Positions 43,677-52,463 of a DNA stretch of 64,000 nt are shown here, in pieces. Numbering within the stretch: position 1 is the first letter of the stretch; every line of letters begins with the position of its first letter. Below the pieces are notes generated by a model. The model was given only the letters and a program-made list of their open reading frames with translations. It ran no database searches and was not told where the DNA came from. Source of the stretch: RBG-16-57-11 sp964503145 (GTDB taxonomy: Bacteria; Chloroflexota; Anaerolineae; Anaerolineales; UBA4823); contig CAZCYV010000002.1 in the NCBI GenBank assembly GCA_964503145.1, forward strand, positions 62,001 through 126,000, given 5' to 3'. Both the position numbers and the translations under genes were made by a program.

Positions 43677-44696
43677 ATGAGCCTGATCCAACACATCATT
43701 CGTCGCGTCTTGCTCATCATCCCGATGCTCATCGGCATCACGTTGCTTCTATTCGTGGTGACGCACATTGTGCCGGTCGATCCTCTGGCAGTCATCCTGA
43801 CCGAAAAATCGATGGAAGATCCCCGGGCAGTGGCCGCAGCGACGGCCAAATGGGGATTGGACAAACCCCTTCCAGAGCAATATCTGATTTACTTAAAAAA
43901 CCTCCTGCAAGGCGATCTGGGGACCTCGTTCAAGACCAAGAATCCGGTCTTCCTGGATCTGAAGACCTTCCTGCCGGCTACCATAGAACTGGCTATCGGC
44001 TCGTTCATTTTCGCAATTGCCCTGGGGCTGCCGTTGGGGATCATCTCGGCGGTACGCTCGGGCAGCTTTATTGATCACTTCACGCGCATCTTCTCGCTGC
44101 TGGGCGCGTCGATGCCGCCTTTCTGGTCTGGCCTGCTGGTGCTCTTCGTGTTCTATTACCAGCTCGGTTGGGCGCCCGGCCCAGGGCGAATCGATTCGCG
44201 CATCGGCCCGCCAGACAAGGTCACCGGATTGTTCCTGGTCGACTCGCTGATCACCGGGAACATGGACGCCTTTTGGAGTTCGCTCAGCCACCTGATTTTG
44301 CCCTCCATCATCCTGGGTTGGTTCACCCTGGCGCTCATCGCCCGCATCACTCGCTCTTCGATCATGGAGGTGATGACTCAGGATTACATTCGCACCGCAC
44401 GCGCCAAAGGTCAGATCGAGAGGCTGGTGATCACTCGCCACGCCCTGCGCAATGGGTTGATCCCACTGGTGACGCTGATGGGGCTGGCTTTTGCCGGGCT
44501 GATGAGCGGAGCGATCATGACCGAGACGATCTTCGCCTGGCCAGGCATCGGGCGCTATGCCGTCGAAGCCTCCGCGAACCTGGATTATCCGGCGATCTCA
44601 GGCGTGACATTGTTGATCGCAGTGATCTACATGATCGTCAATTTGATCGTCGATATCCTGTATTCGTTCCTGGATCCACGCATCCGGGAGGCTTGA
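43677..44696 (+). CDS. ABC transporter permease, DppB/OppB type
   Basis: The 339-residue product starts MSLIQHIIRRVLLIIPMLIG, with first membrane helix and the DppB signature, about six transmembrane segments, and the EAA loop region FTRTARAKG-like (DYIRTARAKGQIERLVITRHAL). It forms half of the membrane channel with the DppC-type protein. The ATG at 43677 is favoured because it begins the canonical N-terminus; the 20 upstream in-frame codons lie over the hairpin. Confidence 0.94.
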   Translation: MSLIQHIIRRVLLIIPMLIGITLLLFVVTHIVPVDPLAVILTEKSMEDPRAVAAATAKWGLDKPLPEQYLIYLKNLLQGDLGTSFKTKNPVFLDLKTFLPATIELAIGSFIFAIALGLPLGIISAVRSGSFIDHFTRIFSLLGASMPPFWSGLLVLFVFYYQLGWAPGPGRIDSRIGPPDKVTGLFLVDSLITGNMDAFWSSLSHLILPSIILGWFTLALIARITRSSIMEVMTQDYIRTARAKGQIERLVITRHALRNGLIPLVTLMGLAFAGLMSGAIMTETIFAWPGIGRYAVEASANLDYPAISGVTLLIAVIYMIVNLIVDILYSFLDPRIREA

Positions 44697-44699
44697 AGC

Positions 44700-45581
44700 A
44701 TGGCTATCGCTGAAAAAGTTACATCGAAGCCATTGAACCCTTCGGAAAGCCCCTGGCAGCGCCGCCTGCGCGCCCTGCGGCGCAACAGGATCGCCATGGT
44801 AGGATTGGGGATCATCGTATTTTGGGCGCTGGTCGCCCTGTTCGCGCCCTTGATCGCCCCTTATGGCCCCGTGGCGCAGGAAATCTCCAATCGGCTCAAG
44901 CCCCCAAGCGCTCAACACTGGTTTGGGACCGATGAACTGGGGCGGGATGTATTCAGCCGCGTGGTGTATGGGGCGCGCATTTCGCTGCCCATCGGGTTCA
45001 TTGTGATCCTGTTCGCGATGATTGTGGGTTCATTGGTCGGCGCTTCGGCGGGCTATATTGGCGGCATCTATGATCTGCTGGTGATGCGCCTGGCTGACAT
45101 CACCCTGGCGTTTCCGTCCATCGTCCTGGCGCTGGCAATTGCCGCGGTGTTGGGGCCGGGGCTGACCAACGCTTTGATCGCCATGGTGCTGGTCTGGTGG
45201 CCGGAGTACGCGCGGTTGATGCGCAGCCAGGTGCTGAGCGTGAAGAGCAACGATTATGTCACCGCCTCGGTGGCGCTGGCTGCGTCCCATCCGCGCATTC
45301 TCTTCACCCATATTCTGCCCAATACCTTTGCGCCTGTTCTGGTCAAGGCATCGCTGGATGCGGGCAGCGCCATCCTGACCATCGCCGCGTTGAGCTTCAT
45401 CGGCCTGGGCGCCGTTCCGCCCACTCCTGAATGGGGCGCGATGATCTCTTTGGGGCGCTACAAGTTTTATAGCTGGTGGCTGACGACCTTCCCCGGCCTG
45501 GCGATCCTGAGCGTGGTCTTGGGTTACAACTTTTTTGGAGAAGGCGTGCGCGACGCTTTCGACCCGCGCATGACCGACTGA
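44700..45581 (+). CDS. ABC transporter permease, DppC/OppC type
   Basis: The 293-residue product has an N-terminal cytoplasmic segment with WQRRLRALRRNRIAMVGLGI, the family motif HWFGTDELGRDVFSRVVYGARISL, and the ATPase-docking EAA loop YVTASVALAASHPRILFTHILPN. It starts 3 nt after the DppB-type stop. No DppD/DppF ATPase gene follows; the next gene is an unrelated secreted protein after 144 nt. The transporter must borrow ATPases encoded elsewhere. Confidence 0.94.
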   Translation: MAIAEKVTSKPLNPSESPWQRRLRALRRNRIAMVGLGIIVFWALVALFAPLIAPYGPVAQEISNRLKPPSAQHWFGTDELGRDVFSRVVYGARISLPIGFIVILFAMIVGSLVGASAGYIGGIYDLLVMRLADITLAFPSIVLALAIAAVLGPGLTNALIAMVLVWWPEYARLMRSQVLSVKSNDYVTASVALAASHPRILFTHILPNTFAPVLVKASLDAGSAILTIAALSFIGLGAVPPTPEWGAMISLGRYKFYSWWLTTFPGLAILSVVLGYNFFGEGVRDAFDPRMTD

Positions 45582-45725
45582 TCGAGGATCTGCGCCGGGG
45601 CAACCTCCGCCTAAAAGCGCCCTCTTTGTGGGTTATAATCGACTTGTCAGGCCTGAGTTTTACTGATCTCGTCGCCTTGTCGAAGCAAGGCCGCCGCACC
45701 CATCGCCTGTCTGGACAGAGGTAAG

Positions 45726-46805
45726 ATGCGAAGAATTTTTACCGTTTTACTGGTCGCCGGCTTGATTGCCCTGGTTGCCCTCTCTACCGCCTCTAAAACC
45801 CAATTCCACGCTCAAGCCCAGACCCAACAAACCTGCACTCGACCCTCGCAACATGTGAGCACGCCGTTGACCGACTTGGGGAATCAGGTATACATCCGCA
45901 TGGATGGGCAGAATACGGGCTTCACCGGCGGGCTGTATCCTGAGGGCAGCAACGTCAGGCCGCCCGCCCACGAGGCCGCCGGAGTGAACCTCGCCCGGCA
46001 GATCGCGCCGCTCAATTCCGCCGGAGTTCCCGATCCCAAGGGCAAGGTCGTGATGATCGGCATTGGTATGTCGAACGCCTGGCAGGAGTTCAGTGTTTTC
46101 ATCAACCTGGCGAAGTCCGATCCGATCATCAATCCATCCCTCGTGATCGTGAATGGGGCGCAGCCGGGCAGGACCGCCGAAGATTGGATCGACCCGAACG
46201 CGGACACCTGGCGCGTGGTCAACCAGCGGCTGGCGAACAACAACCTGACGCCGCAGCAGGTGCAGGTGGCCTGGGTCAAGAACACTCGGGTTGGCCCAGG
46301 GGCTTTTCCAGCCGCGGCCCGGCTGCTGGAGAGCGATTTCAAGGCTATCGTCCGGAATCTCAAGGCGCTCTATCCGAACCTCAAGATCGCCTATTTTTCC
46401 AGCCGCACCAACTCGTACACCTACTGGCAGGGCTTAAGTCCGGAACCCGCGGCTTTCGAAACCGGCTTCGCCGTCAAATGGCTGATCGAAAAGCAGATCA
46501 ACGGCGACCCCGAACTGAACTATGATCCCAGGCGCGGGCCGGTAGTCGCGCCCTATCTGAGTTGGAGCGCTTATCTGTGGATTGACGGCCCCAACCCGCG
46601 TTCGGATGGGCAGGTCTGGCTGCCAGAGGACATGGTGCGCGATTGCACGCACCCCTCGGTCGCCGGCACCACAAAAGTCGCCCAGATGTTGATGGATTTC
46701 TTCAGGAACGACGCCACCGCCGCCTGGTTTCGCAACGGCGCAGCGACGAACAGCCTGTTTTACCTGCCGTTGATCTTCCACTTTATGCCACCGGTGTTCC
46801 GGTAG
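45726..46805 (+). CDS. Secreted SGNH-hydrolase-like protein of unknown substrate
   Basis: The 359-residue product has a signal peptide (residues 1-30, MRRIFTVLLVAGLIALVAL and a small-residue cleavage region). The mature part has VVMIGIGMSNAWQEFSVF near the front, where SGNH hydrolases have their Ser/Gly block, and DCTHPSVAGTTKVAQMLMDF near the end, a good match to the C-terminal Asp-x-x-His block. NLKIAYFSSRTNSY is in the middle. I infer an esterase-like fold; the catalytic Ser (in GMSN) is plausible but unproven. AGAGGTAAG precedes the ATG, and a TATAAT at 45634-45639 may be its promoter. Confidence 0.65.
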   Translation: MRRIFTVLLVAGLIALVALSTASKTQFHAQAQTQQTCTRPSQHVSTPLTDLGNQVYIRMDGQNTGFTGGLYPEGSNVRPPAHEAAGVNLARQIAPLNSAGVPDPKGKVVMIGIGMSNAWQEFSVFINLAKSDPIINPSLVIVNGAQPGRTAEDWIDPNADTWRVVNQRLANNNLTPQQVQVAWVKNTRVGPGAFPAAARLLESDFKAIVRNLKALYPNLKIAYFSSRTNSYTYWQGLSPEPAAFETGFAVKWLIEKQINGDPELNYDPRRGPVVAPYLSWSAYLWIDGPNPRSDGQVWLPEDMVRDCTHPSVAGTTKVAQMLMDFFRNDATAAWFRNGAATNSLFYLPLIFHFMPPVFR

Positions 46806-46925
46806 CGATCAATTGGTTTGGATTGGACCTTCTTCAGCGCCAGCGTTCAACTTGATGCCCGCGTCAGTCTTCAGCGCATCCTGGCCCATTAGACGATTAG
46901 TAAACCAATACCTTGCTACGCCTCC

Positions 46926-49346
46926 CTACTTTCTCTCCACCTCCACCCATAACCGCTCCCCATCCGTGCTCAACCTGATCCATCCATTCCGGTCCGTGCG
47001 CAGCAGCGTGTAGCCCTGCAATGCCTCCAGCACCTGGGGGTCAGGCCGCCCCTGGGCGTCCCCTGCGGTCACGCTGAGCAGGGCCACCTGCGGCCGCCAG
47101 CGCTCGATCCATTCCGGTGGGTTAAGCGGCGCGTAGCCGCCATCCGCCAGCAGCAGCGCGGTCATGGTGGTCAGGTTATGATCCTTCATCAGCACCGCCA
47201 TGCTGTCGAAGTCCAGCCCGACCGGCAAGAGAGCGCGAAAGTTGCCCCACTCCAGCAGCAGAACCGCCCCGCGCGGCTCGACCGCCAGCACATGTAGGCG
47301 CGCCCCCTGCCCCAACGCCAGGATCTGCCCGGCCTGGGCATCAGTCATTGGGACGCCCAGATCGGTTAGCGCCCGGCGCAACTGTCGGGCGCTATACTCT
47401 CCCGCCACCGGGCCAGACCACAAGACCTGCCCCGGCGGGAAGCGCTCCACCAGCCGTGGCAGGGCGGCCAGTTGCTCCTCGCTGGCCGCGGCCACGATCA
47501 GATAATCCAGCCGCCCGGCGCCCAGCGGCAGGCGGCGGCCGAGGCCATCCGAAAGCTTATTGGGGCTGGCGCCGCCGTTGATCAACAGGTTGCGCCCGCC
47601 AGGTGTCTGGATCAACAGCGCCTCTCCGCCGCCCACGTCCAACAGGGTCAGGTGCAGGCGGCCGTCCGGCGCGGCCAGGGCGGCCCGCCATACCACCGTC
47701 GTCGCCAGCGCCAGCCCGGCCAGAGCGAACCAGGCCAGGCGCGGGCCAGTCTCGCCCAGCCTGGCGGTCGCCCAGTTCCGCAGGCGCGCCCCAAAAGCGG
47801 TATAACCGAAGAGCAGAGCATAGAAAGCCAGCACCGCCCAGGGGGAGAGCGGTGGGAGCGTCCAGGCGGCGCCCGGCAGTCGGGCAAACAACTCCACCAG
47901 GCGGATGGTATAGGCAATGAACGGCCAGGTCAGATAGGCAAAGAGTTGTCCCAGGGGCAGGAAAACCATCCCCGTCAGCGCGGCCAGCCCACCCAGGATC
48001 ATCACCGCGGGCTGGGCAGGCAAGACCAGGGGGTTAATGAGAAACGAGACCAGCGAGAGGCGATGGAAGTGGAACAAAATCAGCGGCAAAGTCGTCAATT
48101 GGGCCGCCAGGGTGAACAGGAAGTACTCGCCCACGGGTCCCGCCAGGCGCTGCGCGGTGGTAAGCGGCAGACGGCGGGCAGCCCAATCGGTGAACCACTG
48201 CGAAAGCGGATCGGCGTACAGGATTAGACCCAGCGTCGCCATGAAAGAAAGCTGAAAGCCCACATCCCACAGCACATGTGGATCGGCCAGCGCCATCAGC
48301 CCGGCTACGAAGGCCAGGCTGTTCAGCCCGTACTGCCGCCGTCCGATCTGCGCCGCAAACACGCCCAACCCGCCCATCAGCGCCGCCCGCACCACGCCGG
48401 CGCTGGCCCCCGCCAGGACGGCGTACAGGGCGATGCCCAGGAAGGCCGCCAGCATGCCTCGCCAGCGCCCCAACAGCCGGCCGAAGAAGCCGACGAACAA
48501 ACCCGCCACGATCGCAAAATTGAACCCGCTGATGGCGATGATGTGCGAAGTGCCGGTGTCGTTGAACGCCTGTTGCACCGGCCCTGGGATGCCTCCTTCC
48601 ACCCCAAGCAGGATCCCCGCCATCAGTGACGCCTCCGGATCGGGAAACAGCAGGTAAATGACCTCCACCCCACGTTGGCGCAGGTCATAGATCGCCCTCC
48701 ACAACGAGCTGCCCTGATCACGCTGCAGAATCTGGACGCAAACATCTTTGTCGTAACCGCAGTTGAAGTAAGAATAAATCGCCTGATGTGCCAGGTAATT
48801 GCGGTAGGAGAACTCCTCGGTCTCGAACGGCGTGGACAGCCACCCTTCCAGCCGCAGCCGATCGCCATAGCGCCAATCGCCCGCCAGCGGCGCCCGCGCC
48901 AGCAGCCGGCCTGTGACGGAGGTAAAGGCCGGCTCATCTACAGAACGGATCTGTTGCGCCTCAACGGTTAAGAAGGTATAGCCGTCGCGCGCTTCCGGCG
49001 GAGCCTGGATGACCCCGTCGATGATCTGCCGCGTCTCTCGATCGTTGTACCAGGCAAGATGTCCCGGCGCAATCGCGACCTGGGTCATCTGATAGCGCGC
49101 TGCCCCCAGGAAAAGCGCGATGATCAACACCGGATAGGGCAGCGGAATAGCCCACAAAGAGCGGCTGGGCGGAGGCTCTGCTGGAGCAAGTCGGCGCCGG
49201 GAGGAAAGACGCAAAATCAACCTGTACACGATGAAGGGAAGAAAGACCAAGCCTGCCAGAGCCAGCCAGGCCGCCCAAGGCCAGTTCAACCCCCAGCCGA
49301 GCAGGATACCGCAAACGAACATCAGAGAAAGCCAGAGCAGCGGCAC
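46926..49346 (-). CDS. comEC: ComEC/Rec2-type DNA uptake channel with degenerate C-terminal hydrolase domain
   Basis: The 806-residue product has N-terminal membrane helices and a DUF4131-like domain, then the competence core near 230-520 (TGTSHIIAISGFNFAIVAGLFVGF). The C-terminal domain has the start of the metallo-beta-lactamase fold (LDVGGGEALLIQTPGGRNLL), but the metal ligands are missing: INGG replaces IDGG and AAASEEQLAALP stands where HxHxDH should be. ComEC forms the inner-membrane channel for single-stranded DNA in natural transformation. Other competence genes are not in the window. The start is GTG at 49346, 6 nt after TACAAT. Confidence 0.92.
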   Translation of the reverse strand: MPLLWLSLMFVCGILLGWGLNWPWAAWLALAGLVFLPFIVYRLILRLSSRRRLAPAEPPPSRSLWAIPLPYPVLIIALFLGAARYQMTQVAIAPGHLAWYNDRETRQIIDGVIQAPPEARDGYTFLTVEAQQIRSVDEPAFTSVTGRLLARAPLAGDWRYGDRLRLEGWLSTPFETEEFSYRNYLAHQAIYSYFNCGYDKDVCVQILQRDQGSSLWRAIYDLRQRGVEVIYLLFPDPEASLMAGILLGVEGGIPGPVQQAFNDTGTSHIIAISGFNFAIVAGLFVGFFGRLLGRWRGMLAAFLGIALYAVLAGASAGVVRAALMGGLGVFAAQIGRRQYGLNSLAFVAGLMALADPHVLWDVGFQLSFMATLGLILYADPLSQWFTDWAARRLPLTTAQRLAGPVGEYFLFTLAAQLTTLPLILFHFHRLSLVSFLINPLVLPAQPAVMILGGLAALTGMVFLPLGQLFAYLTWPFIAYTIRLVELFARLPGAAWTLPPLSPWAVLAFYALLFGYTAFGARLRNWATARLGETGPRLAWFALAGLALATTVVWRAALAAPDGRLHLTLLDVGGGEALLIQTPGGRNLLINGGASPNKLSDGLGRRLPLGAGRLDYLIVAAASEEQLAALPRLVERFPPGQVLWSGPVAGEYSARQLRRALTDLGVPMTDAQAGQILALGQGARLHVLAVEPRGAVLLLEWGNFRALLPVGLDFDSMAVLMKDHNLTTMTALLLADGGYAPLNPPEWIERWRPQVALLSVTAGDAQGRPDPQVLEALQGYTLLRTDRNGWIRLSTDGERLWVEVERK

Positions 49347-49352
49347 GGCTGT

Positions 49353-49358
49353 ATTGTA
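49353..49358 (-). promoter_or_regulatory. -10 hexamer before comEC (leaderless GTG start)
   Basis: On the minus strand TACAAT is followed by 6 nt and GTG at 49346. No ribosome site lies between. The transcript may begin at the start codon. Confidence 0.35.
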
Positions 49359-49608
49359 CTCGCGAATGCCGCGCCTTTGAGCGGTTGGATGGGCGCGTGG
49401 CGCAATGTCCGAGCAGGAATTTCTGCAGCGCCTGGAGAGAAGCGCCGAAAGGATAATTCGAGGTAAAATTATTAAAAAAAGACCTGGCTATCCGGCATGC
49501 AGGCGCTGCCGGGTTGGTTGGACTTGAGGATGAGATTATCCCAACGTGCTGTACTTCGCATCAGATACAAAGGTCAGCACGATCAACTGCGAAATCTGGA
49601 GGTACGCT

Positions 49609-50307
49609 GTGGCACGCATTCTGCTCGTGGATGACGAACAACTGATCACCGATTCGCTCTCTTACAGCTTGAAGCGCGAGGGGTTCGATGTGGATATTGC
49701 TGCGGATGGCCTTTCGGCAATCAAGGCAGTCGAAGAGACTCAGCCCGATTTGATCGTCTTGGATCTGATGCTGCCGGATATCAGCGGGTTCGAGGTCTGC
49801 CGTCGCTTGCGCACTTTTACCACCACGCCGGTGATTATGCTCACCGCCCGCGGCGAGGAGATCGACCGGGTATTGGGGCTGGAAGTGGGCGCCGACGATT
49901 ACCTGGCCAAGCCCTTCTCCTTCCGCGAACTGCTGGCGCGCATCCAGGCGATGTTGCGCCGGGTGCAACTCGATCGGCAGACGCCGCAATCCCAAATCAT
50001 GGTCATGGGCCAACTCAGCCTGGACCCCGTAGCGCGGCGTGTCTATAAAGGCGATACCGAGATACAGCTCTCAGCGCGTGAATTCGACCTGCTGGCAATC
50101 TTGATGAAAAACGCCGGTCGGGCGATGAACCGCGATGAACTGATCAAGCTGGTTTGGGGCGATGACTGGGTGGGCGACCCGCGCACACTGGACGTGCATA
50201 TCCGCTGGTTGCGACTGAAGATCGAAGAGGACCCAGCCAGCCCGCAGTATATCCAGACGGTGCGCGGCTACGGTTACCGCTTTGCCGGTCAGGAAGAGCT
50301 GGCATAA
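49609..50307 (+). CDS. OmpR/PhoB-family response regulator
   Basis: The 232-residue product starts at GTG 49609 (GGAGG 6 nt upstream) with ARILLVDDEQ. The receiver domain has acidic Asp-8/Asp-9, phosphoacceptor Asp-52 in LIVLDLMLPD and Lys in LAKPFSFRE. The C-terminal winged helix (LSAREFDLLAILMKNAGRAM to IQTVRGYGYRF) binds DNA. The partner histidine kinase starts 5 nt downstream. The regulon is unknown. Confidence 0.95.
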   Translation: MARILLVDDEQLITDSLSYSLKREGFDVDIAADGLSAIKAVEETQPDLIVLDLMLPDISGFEVCRRLRTFTTTPVIMLTARGEEIDRVLGLEVGADDYLAKPFSFRELLARIQAMLRRVQLDRQTPQSQIMVMGQLSLDPVARRVYKGDTEIQLSAREFDLLAILMKNAGRAMNRDELIKLVWGDDWVGDPRTLDVHIRWLRLKIEEDPASPQYIQTVRGYGYRFAGQEELA

Positions 50308-50312
50308 TCGAA

Positions 50313-51758
50313 ATGAGGTTCGCTCGCTCGTTAAACTCTCGATTGGTGCTTTCCCATCTGGCGGTTTCCCTGGTCAGCATTGCGCTGATGGCGGGGTTCG
50401 CTGGCCGATTCATTTTCCAGGCTGCGACCGCGGAGACCGAACATAATTTGCTGGGGTTGGCTTTCGCCGCCGGCAACGCCCTGGAACTGCCCTTGCAGGA
50501 GTACAGGGAGGGCACCATCGACAAGCAGTTCATCCATGACATGTTGAGCCGCATGTTTGCAGACACACCGGATCTGCAATTCACCGTGTACTTGCCGGAT
50601 GGCTTTCCCCTGGTCGATAGCAGCAATACTCTGCCTCCACGCGCCAACTGGGTCAACGCGCCCGAAGTCATCGAAGCGCTGGAAAGCGAATTGGGCCGCG
50701 GCGTGGACATCCGCCCCAACAGCGAGGGGGAACAGATGATGCATGTCGCGGCGCTGATCCAGCGGGAGATCGAGGTGACCGGCATCCTGCGCCTGAGCGT
50801 CCCGCTTGCGCCAACCCAGCAGGCGGCGCGCCAGTCTTTCCTGATCTTGATGGGGGTCACCCTGCTGATCGTCTCCGGCGTCAGCCTGGTTGGCTGGGTG
50901 CTGGCAAACAATCTGGCGCGGCCGATCCAGATCTTGACCCAGGCAGCCAAAAACATGGAAAGCGGTGACCTGAGCGTGCGAGTAAAGCCATCTGGCCCGC
51001 AAGAGTTGCAGCTATTGGCCGAGGCATTCAACAGCATGGCAAGCCGGCTGCAATCGAATCTGGCGCAACTGCGCGCCTTTGTAGCCAACGCCAGCCACGA
51101 ACTGCGCACCCCCCTGACGGTGGTCAAGCTGCGCACCGAGGCTCTGCGAGAGGGCGCTTTGGAGGATCCTGAAGTTGCCATGCGCTTCCTGTCGGAGATC
51201 GAAACCGAGGTAGATCGCCTGGTACGCATGGTGAACGACTTGCTCGATCTCTCCCGCATGGAAGCGGGGATGGATGATGGCAAACGCACCTTGCTCAACC
51301 TCGGCGCCATTGCCCACGAGGTTTACGAGACCTTCAGCATCCGCGCCCAACGCGCAGAAGTGAACTTAAGCCTGGATGTGGAGCCCGACTTGCCGCCGGT
51401 GATGGGAAACGAGGGACAGTTGCGCAGGCTGTTCTACAACCTGGTGGAGAACGCCATCAAATACACCCCCTGCAATGGTCAGGTGGAGATTTTACTCCGC
51501 CTAGGGCCAAACCCGAACACTGTGCGCCTGTTGGTGCGCGATTCTGGCCCAGGTATTGCGCCAGAACACCTGCCGCACGTTTTCGAGCGCTTTTATCGCG
51601 CTGAAACGACCCAGCCCAGACCGGGCGTGCCTCGCGGCAGCGGGCTGGGGCTGGCCATCGCCAAATCGATCGTGGAAAGCCACGGCGGCGAGATCGGCGT
51701 CAGCAGCCAGATCGGCAACGGAACGACGATCTGGGCCGATCTTCCGACCGTCACTTAG
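50313..51758 (+). CDS. Membrane sensor histidine kinase with HAMP domain
   Basis: The 481-residue product has a first membrane helix near residues 10-32, an extracytoplasmic sensor of about 145 residues, a second helix near 177-200, a HAMP linker, and the kinase core. The core keeps the H-box FVANASHELRTPLTVV (His about residue 262), N-box YNLVENAIKYT, G1 RDSGPGIAPEHL, F-box VFERFYRAE and G2 GSGLGLAIAKS. It should phosphorylate the response regulator encoded 5 nt upstream. Its last 8 nt overlap the convergent pentapeptide gene. Confidence 0.95.
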   Translation: MRFARSLNSRLVLSHLAVSLVSIALMAGFAGRFIFQAATAETEHNLLGLAFAAGNALELPLQEYREGTIDKQFIHDMLSRMFADTPDLQFTVYLPDGFPLVDSSNTLPPRANWVNAPEVIEALESELGRGVDIRPNSEGEQMMHVAALIQREIEVTGILRLSVPLAPTQQAARQSFLILMGVTLLIVSGVSLVGWVLANNLARPIQILTQAAKNMESGDLSVRVKPSGPQELQLLAEAFNSMASRLQSNLAQLRAFVANASHELRTPLTVVKLRTEALREGALEDPEVAMRFLSEIETEVDRLVRMVNDLLDLSRMEAGMDDGKRTLLNLGAIAHEVYETFSIRAQRAEVNLSLDVEPDLPPVMGNEGQLRRLFYNLVENAIKYTPCNGQVEILLRLGPNPNTVRLLVRDSGPGIAPEHLPHVFERFYRAETTQPRPGVPRGSGLGLAIAKSIVESHGGEIGVSSQIGNGTTIWADLPTVT

Positions 51759-52419
51759 GCTCTTTTACAAAGCGCGTGCCATCCGGCATGATGGCATCGA
51801 CCAGCGTTGTGCCCTCGAAATTGGCTTCGCTCAGGTCGGCGCCAGCCAGATTGGCGCCGGTCAGGTCCGCCTTCGAGAGGTTGGCTGCGGTCAGGTCCGC
51901 CTTGCTGAGATTGGCGCCGCGCAGGTTCGCGCCAGCCAGGTTGGCGTCAAAGAGATTGGCCAGCGAGAGGTCCGCGCCGCTCAGGTTGGCGCCGGCCAGG
52001 TTCGCCTTGCTCAGGTCAGCGCGGGTCAGGGTGCTGCCGTTCAGGTTGGCGCGAATCATCATCGCCTTGCTCAGGCTGGCGCGGCTCAGGTTCGCTTCGA
52101 CCATGATCGCCTCCAGCATATCGGTTTTCCCCAGATCGGCGCGGGTTAAATTTGCATGGCTCAAGTTGGCCTCGTTTAGATTAGCGCGCTGCAAATGCGC
52201 TTCAAAGAGGTTGGCCATGCTCAAATCGGCCCGGCGCAAGTCCGCTCCGGCGAGGTTAGCCCAGTTCAGGTCAGCTTTGCTCAGATTCGCCATGCTCAGG
52301 TTGCACTCGCTCAAGTCCACCCAATACAGCGAGGCGTCGCTCAGGTCGATTTTGACCAGCCACAGCGGTCGGGGGCGATTTAGCAAATCGTAAATCTGGA
52401 AATTGGTCAATGAACTCAT
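51751..52419 (-). CDS. Pentapeptide-repeat protein
   Basis: Of 222 residues, about 22-210 consist of some three dozen A(D/N)LxxA-type pentapeptides (such as ANLSKADLNWANLAGADL), which form a right-handed quadrilateral beta-helix. It ends with the common cap DAIMPDGTRFVKEPK. There is no signal peptide or membrane segment. Some members mimic DNA and bind gyrase, but many have no known role. GAGGAAGG precedes the ATG. It converges with the histidine kinase gene with an 8-nt overlap. Confidence 0.93.
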   Translation of the reverse strand: MSSLTNFQIYDLLNRPRPLWLVKIDLSDASLYWVDLSECNLSMANLSKADLNWANLAGADLRRADLSMANLFEAHLQRANLNEANLSHANLTRADLGKTDMLEAIMVEANLSRASLSKAMMIRANLNGSTLTRADLSKANLAGANLSGADLSLANLFDANLAGANLRGANLSKADLTAANLSKADLTGANLAGADLSEANFEGTTLVDAIMPDGTRFVKEPK

Positions 52420-52463
52420 CTACGCACCTTCCTCGGCTTATCTGCCATGATCTTACATTCTCT

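Noticed and set aside
50144..51310. 388-codon open frame on the minus strand
   Set aside because: Antisense to the histidine kinase; Ser/Arg-rich shadow.
51780..52400. Repetitive DNA that could be taken for a tandem-repeat array
   Set aside because: The periodicity (15 nt) is that of the pentapeptide codons in the minus-strand gene; there are no CRISPR-like spacers.
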